Assembly: GCA_027924645.1 (NCBI GenBank)
Contig: BSBN01000829.1
Location: 5,642,001 to 5,706,000, forward strand
Origin: Cunninghamia lanceolata
Lineage: Eukaryota; Streptophyta; Pinopsida; Cupressales; Cupressaceae
DNA: 64,000 bases
Direction of reading: 5' to 3'
The translations under genes and the position numbers were made by a program. Positions 46,648-57,939 of the stretch are shown here, piece after piece. A model generated the notes under the pieces. That model had not been told where the DNA came from. It made no database searches and saw nothing but the letters and a program-made list of their open reading frames with translations. Within the stretch, counting starts at the first letter, position 1. Each line of letters starts with the position of its first letter.

Positions 46648-47739
46648 CATTTTCTAGTATTTGAGTTTTGATTTGTTTGGTGTTAATAAGGTCGTGTAAC
46701 ACCGTTTGGAGTCATTTGGAGTCATTTAAATCCATTGTGTAATGTTTTCGAGTCAAGTTGCAAAAGTTACAAAATATTGTCAAAAAGGTTGTAAATGTGG
46801 TCATTTGTGTTAACAAGTAGTTAGAGGTTAGTTTTTTCAGACGAGATTGATGGAGACATGTTAAATATGCCTTGTAATATCAATTCACAGGGTTGGATGA
46901 AGATTGAATGAGATCATCATTTTGCCACATTCTACATTGCATTTTTCTATGAACCCTGATTGTAAATCACATTGTATGGATTGATATTATATAGTATAGT
47001 CCTAAAAGTGCTTGGAGAAGTTAGAGGAGAGAGTTATCTTTCAAATGCATTTGGTTTGGTAATTTTTCATCAAGTTTTGTGAAAGTTATGATAATTTTAG
47101 CGATTGCCATTTATAGATTGTTACTGGGAAATAGCAAGAAACTTGCTTGGTACAATTTTATATGACCTGGTACGGTCAAGGGAAGGAATGGGGATGATAA
47201 ATATATAAAATATAGAACTTTTTATTTTTGTTTGGAGTCATTTCATTAATTTTTTATAAAGTTATAGTCATTTTTGTATTAACAGGTCCAAACCCTACCT
47301 AGGATTTTCAGAAACACAAACAAAATTATATCTTTGTTTTCCACCATCAAAAAGTCATGAAAATTGGTAATAAGTTCTATTTTAATATATTTTAAAAAAC
47401 ATTTAAATTAAAATTCATAGCTTCTAAGGTTGGAGGAGTTGTGAGGGTCTATGTGTTCAAGATTGCATAAAATCTGTCATAAAACCTAGTTCACTGTGTG
47501 TTCAATAGATTCCTTGCATTGTTTGATCATGAATGGGTAGTAGATCATTGATATGTGTTGTGAGATGTCAAAACAATTATGTACCTCAATATTTTGTTTG
47601 ATTTCTTCATGTTTGGGTGCAATAGGCTTTAAGAGCAAGTTGCCAAGAATGAACAAGAATGCACATTTGTATCATTTGCATTGAAGCATTATTTGAAAAG
47701 TGTCAAAGGTATTCGTGAGTGAGTCTTTCCTCTGCATCA
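46648..47739 (+). repeat. E3 right LTR, second part
   Basis: This resumes after the E4 target duplication at cattttctag and matches 26,180-26,560 followed by 30,396 onward. It ends CTGCATCA before taatt. Confidence 0.9.
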
Positions 47740-48420
47740 TAATTGAAAATAGATATATATAAAATTCAACCTTTATACTTAAATATTATATAATTTAACA
47801 ACAAACCTATGACATGTTTGCATAGTATTATTCTTTCAATCTCCACTTCTTGCAACTTAGATACCTTATTCCATGTGATACCCAACAAATTAAATTAGAA
47901 TATTCTTCTTTATAGATTCCTGGTTGCATACTATGAAAGTGGTATCCTCTAGGTTTCAATATATTTTTGTGTTAACATAGATCCAAAACCATTTGACTAT
48001 TACCACACAATTGATACATCTAACAATTGTGTTACACAAAATATATCCCTAGTCAATGATCATAGTGTCTTACAAGAAGATGATTGGGGTCCATAAGACT
48101 TTATGTCTTATAGTTTTGGTGATTACCATGTGGATCTTAAGCCTTATGGTATTCCATTATTATACATATAGATCATTCTATCTATGGGAAAACATGTAAA
48201 ACATATATACACTTAAAGGAGACATGTATCTGTGAAAGGGATTATAGAAAGATACATCTCCCAAACCATCATCACCTAGTCCAAACAAACCATTGAAAAA
48301 TATGTGTTCTTGTATACAATATAATGAAAAATATAGCATATAGAGGAACTACACTAGGTAAGAATGAACATGGATATAGAAATATTATTAAACCTCAAGA
48401 AACTAAGAAACTGTTAGGTA
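47740..48420 (+). pseudogene. Gypsy-1 duplicated segment, unit 2, second piece
   Basis: The sequence continues unit 2 exactly where 26,134 left off, parallel to 24,859-25,510 in unit 1 (for example aactcaacctttatacttaa against aattcaacctttatacttaa). It is closed by aggta (48,416-48,420), the left target duplication of the next element. Confidence 0.85.
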
Positions 48421-49246
48421 TGTAGACACTTAAATTTGTACATGTCTTGTGACATCACCTTGTGAGACACCTTGTAACATTTTGCCCTAGGTCATTGCAT
48501 AATCCCACTTATATTCCAACTTAGTCACCTAACCAATTAATTAAATAAATCTTATTTATTTAATTAATTCCCCCTTTCACATGTCTCAAATAATTCAAAT
48601 AAAATATTTGAATTTTTCCCTCAACACTTCACATGCACAACTAATTTAAATAAACTTTTATCTAAATTTGATTTATCCTACACATGTCACATGACTACAA
48701 CCCCTCAATTAATGGAAACAACCCCTTTTCACATGCATTATCTCAATAAATCAAATAAATTGGGAAAATTTATTTGATTTTAGAGCTCACCATATCCTCA
48801 AAATTAAAATTCCCTCTTATCTTGTAGTGGAAGGAAACCCTAGTCAATCTCAACCGTCCACATAGAACAAATCAACTTGCAATCACAACCATTCTTTCAA
48901 GCCAGCCTTTCTATAAATCAAACCTCTCCCAAGTCATTTGTGCATCTAGCTCTTGAATACTATTATGTTGCTACAATGGTGAGTAATTGACATTCCTCCA
49001 TCAACAATCCTTTGAAATCTTGCATTACTATGCGAGTTTGAGAAGAGAAATGGAGATAAATTGAGTTTAGCATGGATTTGGGTTTGCATTCATTTGTTAT
49101 TTTGATTTTCATGTTTTCTCATTCTCTATTGTGCTAGTTAGGGTTTGATGTCTTGTTGTTTTAGATTCAGACCTAATTTTTACCCTGCCAACAAATGGTG
49201 AACCCAACGTGAATTCACGAGACATGTACAAATTTAAGTGTCTACA
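48421..49246 (+). mobile_element. LTR plus PBS with an inverted copy of the LTR start at its end
   Basis: This 826 bp element is flanked by aggta on both sides (48,416-48,420 and 49,247-49,251), and unit 1 of Gypsy-1 shows the empty site near 25,510. It begins TGTAGACACTTAAATTTG and has the layout of a Tat-like LTR: AT-rich first part, caaccgtccacatagaac, a TATA box (48,912-48,917), then U5. Near 49,189-49,206 a PBS-like tggtgaacccaacgtg follows. The last 32 bases are then the reverse complement of the first 32, with one mismatch. Both ends are thus U3 ends. A normal solo LTR would stop before the PBS. Confidence 0.85.
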
Positions 49247-49533
49247 AGGTATATAGGTTATCAACTTGATTCAAGCTTACATGATGGAAGAAAAATGAAA
49301 AGAAAAAGGAAAATAACCCCACATGTGGTACCTACTATATATCCTAATGAGGCTTTGTGTTCATTTGTTTGTTACATGATCTTGATTGTGAAGCCCCTTT
49401 TAGACTATTGATTAATTCACCTTGTTAGAGTTCCATTGCATTATCATGGTTCATGGATAAGCATTATAGATAACATGTATGGTATTACTATTCGTGATAC
49501 ATTTTACATCCACACATACATACATGATCAAAG
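49247..49533 (+). pseudogene. Gypsy-1 duplicated segment, unit 2, last piece
   Basis: After the right target duplication, sequence parallel to 25,512-25,798 resumes (tataggttatcaacttgatt). It ends where unit 1 ended; beyond this point lies the single-copy continuation. Confidence 0.82.
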
Positions 49534-50327
49534 GCTAATGAATATGGACCCTTAAATAACATGCTCTTGCATAGGAATGGAAAGTGTAGGAACAATATAG
49601 TTCATGTGTACACCCAAGTGAAAGTACTTTATATTCCTTGAATTTTCATAAATTAGATATCTATTATGTGGAAAAGTGTGTAGCACTATCATTGACAACA
49701 TTCAATGGAAGTTTACCAATTTCAAAGTTAATTATGTTAAATCAATATGTTTAAAAAGATTAAATTTATTCTAGTTGATCACACTCATAATTTTAAGTTC
49801 TCAAATTCTGTGTACTCACTATCTAATATCATTGTCTAGTAAAATGATTTTCCTATTTTCTTCATAACGTCCTTGTCAACTTGTGGATAAGAAAACTAGA
49901 TAGCTATTAGTACATAAAATGCCACTAAAATGGTTCAACTTGAATAAAAGGAAGAGAAAGCACTAAAACCATTGGACTTCATTTTCATTAAATTAAATAT
50001 CTACTTCATTTTTCATTAAATGATATCTCCTTATACTTTAGAACTTGTGGTTTGAAATGCTTGTGTAGTAATCATTTACCCTATTTATGTCTATTGAGTA
50101 TTTGATTTCTATAAGTTAAAAATATGATAATCTAGGACAAATAGTGAACTATCTATCTATTATTTTCCTAGCTTTATGTCTTTAGTTTTAAAAGAGAAAA
50201 TTAACTAACATAGGAACTTTATCATGTTATTTTCCTTCTCTCAAGCATATTTATATGTAAATGTGATAGGGAGATATGGATTCATTTTTTTGGCCATATG
50301 AATAGAGAGATTTGTAGATTGAGGTAA
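49534..50327 (+). other. AT-rich stretch, no recognisable feature
   Basis: This probably belongs to the decayed Gypsy-1 element, because it follows the duplicated unit without a break. I see no domain and no long frame. The frame used by the next entry is open from about 50,220 apart from a TAA at 50,325. Confidence 0.45.
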
Positions 50328-51551
50328 ATTTTAGAGGACCGTCAAACCACGGGGGTTTACAAAACTAATAGTGAGAAGATTCTGGATAATTTAGTTCACA
50401 TTAGATGTTCATTAGGGGCTGTTAGTACATATTCTAGTGAGACATTAGCATCTATTCTTTCCCAAATGTGGGCACAAGTGTTTGGTGATTTTCCATTGAG
50501 CGAAGTCCAACTAAAAGTGCCAAAAGAAACTCTTAAGTTGCAATGTTTTCCTCAGTCTATGCTAAAAACTAGTGTTAACGCATATTAGGTGACTAGGTGT
50601 GTATGCCTTCAAATGACACCATTTATCTATCCAGTATTTCTTGCTGCCCATGGTTGTTATCCAAATAATGACCAAATTCCACTATATTTTGCACAACAAT
50701 TGTACATTGAGGTTCATTTAGGCCTCAACGTCAACTATTTGGATTTACCTCCACATTTGGGGTAGGGGCATGACAAGGTATGTGACAGGGATGCATATTG
50801 TCATCCATATCAAGAGCCTCCTAATTATAGGAGATTGGTTGGTGAGAGGATGCCTGTGATCTATCTATCCATCAGTGATACGGGTGATCATGTTGTCATT
50901 GCTTCCCAATGGGAAGTAATTGAGAGTATTGTTGGGATTTTTGTGAAAGCTCAAATGATAACTATAGATTACATGGGACAATACTTGATGAGGAATTCAC
51001 ATAGGTCACCCACTCATTTAGATCCCTATCATGTTGTAGGCATCCCATCACCAAATGATCTAGAACATATTACGATTGAGGGTCAAATGCAGAGGGTGGC
51101 ATGTTGTTTGTTTGAGGACTTGATGAGAGCATATCAAGTGATATCATCATAGTTAGGGATCCCTTTGGTAGGTGTTTGTTCATATGTGGGTCGCATCCTT
51201 GCATATTTAAAGAGTCTAGTAGTTGAATTGTAGCATTCTAATGTAGATCCTATAGTTAGATCCTCTGATGGGATGTAGGAGTCACATACTAGAGCAACAC
51301 ATGCATCTACTAATCATTTTACCACTCCATAGGTTCAGCCTATGGGACTTGATTCACTTGAGCATATTTTATGGGGTATGGATTTTGTAGAGATGCTTTC
51401 TTCGAGATCAATGCCATCTCACCTTCACAGTATGTTGCACATGTTACTGCTGTAGCTACTAGATGAGAGAACAATGGAAGAGTTAGCAAATTCCATCATT
51501 GCAATTAAGGATGTTTATATTCTTGGATCTTGGTACAATAGAGGTATATAA
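50328..51551 (+). pseudogene. Unrecognised 407-codon frame broken only by seven TAG stops
   Basis: A single frame runs from just after TAA at 50,325 to TAA at 51,549. It is interrupted at 50,586, 50,763, 51,150, 51,231, 51,276, 51,330 and 51,453, and every one of these is TAG. There is no frameshift. The longest open part (50,835-51,152) reads MPVIYLSISDTGDHVVIASQ and SPTHLDPYHVVGIPSPNDL. Earlier parts include CLQMTPFIYPVFLAAHGCYP. Composition is protein-like, with no low-complexity tract. I cannot name the family. It lies between the Gypsy-1 remains and E6, so it may be a transposon-encoded protein or a captured host gene fragment. Confidence 0.5.
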
Positions 51552-51573
51552 CTTTTAAATTTTTCATTAAATT

Positions 51574-53806
51574 TGTAGACACCCAAAATCGACCCATTTT
51601 AACATTTATACATTTAATGCATTTTTTGCATTACATACATTATGTCATCTAGCACACTTGTAATCATGAATCTCATTTTCTTCTATATCTCCATAATTAA
51701 TTAAATAAATTCTATTTATTTAATTAATTTCCTTTATTCTTCTATTTTCCATAAATAATTAAATAATTTTAAATTATTTAATTGTTGGAATTAGACCGAA
51801 CAACTGAGAGGAGGGGTGAATCAGTTGTCACATAATTTAAACTTTTTCTACTTTTAACCTTCTTTATTATCTTACTACTAGATTAGTGATGTAAACATTA
51901 AAGCATAGATCAACAACATAAGAGTAGAAACATAATCAACACACTTGACACTAAGATTTTGATGTGGAAATCCAGTTAAGGGAAAAACCACAGTGGGGGT
52001 TAACCCACAAAGATTTGTACCTTGTTAAAAGTACTTTAGAAATATAGAAGGCACATGCCTTCAGGCATACTGCCCAGAGCTCACTGCTCAAAAGAGGAGG
52101 CTCACTACCTACAAAATTAATTTAGAATAGAATGAATTAACTAAGAAATAGTATCTACTTCATGCCTAGTTCAATTTTAATGAATGCTCAAAAATTTCTT
52201 CTTTGCTCCAAATTCTTCTTCACACTCTATACTGCTCTCACTCCTTTTCTTCTCTGCTCTTCTTTTGATCCTTTATTTGGATTTAATCTATTTTGTACAA
52301 GGATGATGTTTGACAACTCTTCAACAAGTATTTATACACTTAATCCATCTTGGAATGATCAACAAGGTTGCCCAAACTTAATGTGTATCTTTACACTATC
52401 AGCCAATCATAGCTGAGACTTGAATCTTCCTCTATTAACATGCCATGCTTCATAAAATGATCTTTAGCTCATCTACAACATGCTAGGAACATCTGGTCCA
52501 CTAAGACTAGGAAGAGTAGCAACAACCAAGAGGAAACCTTCAATCATGAATTCCTTTGTCAATGTAGACCACCAACACAATAACCACATGATCCAAAGAC
52601 CACTAGAAGTACAATTAAGTCAATAGGAACAACCACACCACTTCACATCACTAGAATCACTCGCATCTTCACATTGAATCCTCAAGAACACACACTGCCA
52701 TGACTGTCATACTAGCAAGATTGCTTTTGGATCTCTAAACCATGAGCCACTCAAGTTGAGGGAACACACCAACATCCCAGACAAGCCTCTAGATCTGCAA
52801 ATCACAATATTCTCATACCAGACCAATCCGGACCAACTTCTTGCCACTCTGTCATCATAGAACAACTGTAGAAACTTGTTCTACTGAGAAGGACATAACT
52901 TCACCAAACCTTCAAGTAGACCTCTCAAATATCAACTGGAGCAACAATAGACAACCCTATACAAACCCTTTAATCCTCAAACTCTAATCTTCACCTTACT
53001 AGAAATACTGATCATTCCTCTGCATTGTCTTCACTATTTCTAATAGAAGGATATGTTGACATCAATGACAACACATCAGGCACATATTTGCAACATTAAT
53101 TACCTCATCTTTCTTCTAAAAAAATAAAATAAAACCCATATTTTATTTATTTTCCCTACCAAGTAAATAAATTAAAATTAAATTTTATTTATATTTTATT
53201 TCCTCCAACATTCTCTTGCATTTAAATAATAAATTAAATAAATACAATTATTTAATTTATTATGTTTTTTTCCTATTTTCTTCTAAACATGCAAGTGTCC
53301 TTGAAAATAGAAAGAAATCAAAAATCAAATCATGGGAAAGATTTATTAAATTAGAAAAATCTCTGATCTCCACCAAAGAAATAGAAATATCCTATTTCAA
53401 AAAAGGCATATTATCCTCTCATGGACACTTGTCATGCGCACATTCATCCATGTTTCTCAACTATTGTTTTCTCCTTTTTCTCTCCACCGTTGATCTTCCA
53501 TCTTCTAGTTCTATAAAACTCTCTTCTTCTCCCATATTGGGGTTTGAATCCATTAGCATTTTTGCATTATCTTTGCATGCATATCATCCTTTGACCACTT
53601 GAGTAAATCATGGCAGCTTTATGCAATTTGGTTGCATACTCGATTCAAAGCAATCCACATGTACACCAAGGAATTGATCCGATCTAGGTGATATTGCTCC
53701 ATTCTATATTTCTTTTTGTTATCAAGATTAGATTCCTTGAATATTTTGGAGGCTACATTTTTTTATCATGCTAACAATGGATTTTTCTTGCATACACATT
53801 CTAGCA
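51574..53806 (+). repeat. E6 5' LTR, interrupted
   Basis: The LTR parts are 51,574-51,782 and 53,101-53,806, about 0.92 kb after removal of the insert. It begins TGTAGACACCCAAAATC and has the usual AT-rich aattaaat section. A ccaccgttgatcttcc motif (53,485-53,500) sits just before a TATA box (tataaa, 53,512-53,517). It probably ends at ctagca (53,806), followed by tgcccagtgagacgt, which I take as the PBS region. Confidence 0.7.
51783..53095 (-). mobile_element. Solo Copia LTR
   Basis: This 1,313 bp insert has the flanks ttaat on both sides (51,778-51,782 and 53,096-53,100) and TG...CA ends. In its sense (minus strand) it starts TGTTGCAAATATGTGCC and shortly after reads gttgtcattgatgtcaac, a common Copia LTR opening. 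It ends ctgattcacccctcctctca, then ...AATTCCAACA. There is no PBS, polypurine tract or coding region inside, so it is one LTR left after LTR-LTR recombination. The 84-codon frame at 52,162 is not a gene. Confidence 0.9.
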
Positions 53807-56632
53807 TGCCCAGTGAGACGTACTTCTCCTGATCAAATCTTATGTTTTTGCAAGTTTTTGTTATAAATATTTATGTTTTTCTAACTCTCTTTGGCAAGTT
53901 TTGCAAAGAATCTATCATGGGTGGCCTCCTAAGAATAACCAACTACACCATTGCATCTGGGAGGCCATTTCCATGAATTTTGACTATAAACTTCATAGGG
54001 TTTGCTCACAGGAAAAAAATTGATTTTTTTTAGTTTTAGCCCCTCTGTAAGCCATACCGTATGGATCTGTACAACCTCTGCATAAGGACTTTGCATTGGA
54101 TCTCTTGTTTTTGTGAGAATTTTTTCCCAACTAATGTTTTATGTGATTGTAGGGTTTAATGTTTACACTATAGGTTAATTTGGTCATATGTCTGTACGCA
54201 TGTACAAGGTCAGTAAATCATTGTTTGTATGTAAATCATCTACCTACACCTAAATCAAAATTTGTTGACACCTGTTAATATCCTATTCTGGCCTTGACAA
54301 AACCCTAGGATGATTTTTTGTACTACCCATCGTTTGTCTTTATCAGGGATTCTGTCTTATGGTTGAAGCCTAAGTTGAAGTTCGTCGACCCACTGCATAG
54401 TCCTTAACAAAATCACTTGATCATTACTGCTACTCACTAAGACCCACCCAGTCAACACTTAGTTTCTCTATTGCCAACTCCAGATATTATGTCATCACCT
54501 TTTAAACTACAGTCGACCTCCATCATTTTAAACCTATCTCCACCAAACCTCCACCACCATACAAATCCCATCGACCTTTGTTCTTTGTCCTTTAGCCGCC
54601 CCACATGGGTTGGTCACCACCACTCTAGAGTGGCCTTTAAACTTTGTCAAGCACCATTAAAATCTTCAATCCATCAGCCTAAATCCCTAGTCATAGTCAT
54701 CAGTTTCATCGAAGTCTAACCACGAATAAAACCTTAATCTTTGACCCAGCCTAGACCTTGTCACAGTCTCTAAAATTTGTAGTTGCCACCTCTGGTCTAT
54801 CTTTTCCATCTGGCCACCAACCAACTCTGATTGGTATCTAAACACCATCAGTCGATACCTAAAAACTACCCATCGAAAGTCGATGTCAAAGTCTTGAATC
54901 TATTGATCATTCCTCCATCGAACCCCCCAAGTCAGCTTTCAAAACCTTCTCAACTTTGTTAGTTATCTATAGTGTCAGCTTCCAAATTGCGACTATTGAC
55001 CTCCAAAATGAAACTTAACATTTGAGTGGCTTTTTCGACTTAACATTTGAATGCATATCTTTAGGTTCTAACTTTATTATTTGGGGGTTTAGCATTGGGT
55101 ATTTGGCACTTTGTATTCAGGGTTTAGGTTTTAACCTCCAATATAAGAACTTAACTTCAAATAGCTAACAACACCTGTGATCCAATTTTTTTTGTGAAAC
55201 CATCAAAAGTCAGAAGTCAAATAATAGGTTGACCAAGTCAACTTATTTTCTTCCACATGCTATATGGGGGTGTCTTTTTCTTTTTGCTATAATAGGAGCA
55301 TATGAGGTCAAATTTTTGCATAGGACTCGTTGGAAAGATGGTTTGCCCAGTTTCACAGTGGCGTCAACATTTTCAAGTGATTTTGTCATTTCATCAACTT
55401 TTTTGTTTCAGTCAAACTTTAGCTTCTTTTAAAAATTCAAACAAGCATATCTTGAGAAAAACGTATCCAATTGCAACAATTTTTTTTTTAAAAGTGCTTA
55501 GAATCATTTGAACTTTTTGGACCTATGCAGTATATTTTGTTGTATCAGGTCATTTATGATAGATTTTTAACAGATTGCATCTTTTTTACATAATCCACTT
55601 TTGGCTTGCAAGTTCATGTTTCTTTTCATCATTACAGCATCTTGATGTTTTTTCAAAGAAAGGTGGATCATAACTACTAATTTATCTTCTACAGGTTCAA
55701 TCAGTCAAAGAAAAACATTGTTTTCCCACTAAATTAGTAACATCTAGAATTGGTGCTTAATAAGAATCTTTCAATGCTCTGTGTTTGTTTATCTTTCTTG
55801 TTGGCTTGTTGTGCATGTTTGTAACATGATTTAACAACAATAGTATACTCTCCCCCTACCTATCCAATGGATCTGGGGTGTAAGATAAATTTATGTTATC
55901 TCTAGAGGGCCTACCTCTCGTTGTGAGAGGGAATGACCCAAGCAGTAACAAGATAAAGCCAAGCTCATTCAAAATACTATATAAAAAATGTGTTTGTGAT
56001 GAAAGTCATAAGCAACAAGTGCGGATATGTCATACTGATGAATATCTCCCTTAGTACCCTTGTAGTGTGTGAAAACCTATAGTGTGTAACCTCTGCAGGC
56101 TAGGAGGCCTCCTAATCAGAGTAAATCGCCACATGCATGGCCACCTATATGAATGCCCTTACTAAAAACCTTTGTCTAGTAGCCAAAATCCTTCTATTTG
56201 CTAGCATAGGAGGTCAGACCTCTAAATCCATCCCATATTCTCACAGTTCAAAGTAGAGATAACAAATTATCTTTGGGAATTCAAAGTTTGGTATGCCCGA
56301 GAAGTGTGTGCCGAGTAAGGGAGGGCCAGTGCTACCAAACTTCTAAGCTATCCACTCTAAATAAGTGTGGTTGGAGCAATCCAGGTGGGAATCTAGCATA
56401 TATTGTCTCTGCTAGCCTAGGTTGTACATGTTTGTGAGTATCTGGTGTGTGAGTGTTTGCTATCTTGTTTTCTTGTCAAAAAATTGCAAAAAAACTATCA
56501 AAAAAACAAAATCCCTATCACAAAAAATTGCATCCTAACACACATCCTAAGCCACATCATCCAATCCTAATCACTTCATCCTAGCCATTACCCAATCATT
56601 CCATCCTAATCATTCCAAATCATTAGACATCA
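53807..56632 (+). other. E6 5' leader with a block shared with E4
   Basis: This long untranslated leader begins at the PBS-like tgcccagtgagacgt. From 54,350 to 55,850 I see no domain; short frames there are chance. From about 55,850 to 56,420 the sequence aligns with 34,905-35,510 of E4: for example gggaatgacccaagcagtaa against aggaatgaccttaagtggta, then taaagccaagc in both, gcccttacta in both, and ttggtatgcccgagaagtg against ttggtatgcatgagaagtg. The spacing between matching words is kept. A conserved untranslated block suggests an RNA structure. Confidence 0.7.
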
Positions 56633-57907
56633 TCGAGTAAGTGCAAGAAAATGAGTTCACTTTTTGGCCAAAAAGTGGAAGTGTTTTTTCCTGTTTTTCA
56701 AATTTTGTCGTACTTGGAGTGATAATTTGAAGCACTTGTACATACAATATTAAGATGATGTAAAAATAAGAAATGTAGGATTTTGTTTCTAGTTTTTAAA
56801 TATGTAATTTTTTCTAATACCCAGATGAAACAAGTTGGTTTTTTATTAGATGTACAAAAAGTGTTTTTTTCAAAGTCCCCTATTTTTTGCAAAAGCATGC
56901 ATGTGTACGGCTAACATAATTTGACCTAAATTAATGTATTTTTCTAATTCCTTTTTTCAAAATATTCTTAAGATGTTGAATTTTTGTCAGGATATTTTTT
57001 TGTAATTTTTTGATAAATTTTTTTTATTAATTTTTTAATGGCCCTAATTAGTGGTTTTTAAAACCCCTCATGTATGGCCAACATAATTTGAGCTAAACTA
57101 ATCAATTCACTAATTTTTTTTTTCAGCATGTAGAGAATGATGTCTAGTTTGGTCAGAAATAATTTTTTTTCAAGAAACTTTCAAAATCAAAAGTTATTAA
57201 AAAAATAGTAACTTGTGTTATTTCAAGTTTATGAGTTAGTTTGTTAGGAAAATAAATAATAAATAGAAAATTATGTTCAATAGAAAAAAAGAATTACATA
57301 TTTGAAAACTAGACTTTGAGATCTATAATGGGTTTTAATTTCATTAAAATATTATGAAAAAAAAGTCGTCATCCATAGTGGTGAAACTAGTTTTTTCTCT
57401 TGATGTTTTCATGGTCTCCTAGTTGTAGGTCCAAAGCTAAGGATTGGGTTTCCAAGCCTAAAACCAATGCAAATTGGCAGGGTTTGAAATTACAAATTTT
57501 TAGAAATGGGTACCCATTACAAACAATTGCTCGTTCATAACAGGTGCCCATTATAAATGGTTACACATTTTAAAAATAATAGGTACCCATTTTAAAATAA
57601 CAAGTACCCGTTTCTAAAAAATAAAAAAAATAGCAATAGGCAGGTTAAAAAAAAGCTTTTTGAAAATGGGTACCTGTTTCAAAATGGGTACCCATTTTCA
57701 AAAAAAAAAATTTGTTTTTATATGCATATGGCTATTTTTTAAATTTTTTTGAAAATAGGTACCTATTATAAAATGGTTACTCGTTATGAAACAGGTACCC
57801 ATTTTGCTTCGGGTACCCGATCCTAAATAGGTACCCATTCCAAGCGGCATTTTTCATCCACGGGAGACTTTCACAAAATGTATACTCATCTTTGTGCTTT
57901 GACCCCA
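56633..57907 (+). mobile_element. Non-autonomous TIR element with GGGTACCC arrays, copy 2
   Basis: This copy matches 23,190-24,340 over its length, starting gtaagtgcaagaaaatgagt and ending tgtgctttgacccca. It is about 120 bp longer because its array of ggtacccatttt words (57,505-57,835) is larger. The right end in reverse complement (tggggtcaaagcacaaagat) mirrors the left end imperfectly. No clear target duplication is visible. It lies between the E6 leader and its ORF. Confidence 0.72.
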
Positions 57908-57939
57908 TCCTTTTTCTAATCCAATCAACATCATTCTAC

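Larger units (their letters stand above)
26135..47739 (+). mobile_element. E3: non-autonomous Gypsy LTR element carrying two nested elements
   Basis: E3 starts TGATGCAGGGGC and ends CTGCATCA; taatt flanks it on both sides (26,130-26,134 and 47,740-47,744). The uninterrupted target at 24,854 onward confirms the join. The left LTR is 26,135-26,561 plus 30,396-31,744; the right LTR is 33,012-33,057 plus 46,648-47,739. Its own internal region is only 1.27 kb and encodes no more than a protease fragment. E5 is inserted in the left LTR and E4 in the right. LTR divergence is about 9% over a ~100 bp hand-compared stretch. Without the nested elements it would be about 4.2 kb. Confidence 0.92.

Noticed and set aside
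50328..51551. TAG used as a sense codon
   Set aside because: Nuclear plant genes use the standard code, and neighbouring elements show the same CHG-type decay; mutation is the simpler reading.
53216..53602. 128-codon frame in the E6 LTR
   Set aside because: It spans the TATA box and AT-rich U3 of an LTR; chance frame.
54471..54719. 82-codon frame in the E6 leader
   Set aside because: Low similarity to any known domain, no support from position, and Ser/Pro/His-rich frames are common in this C/A-rich leader.
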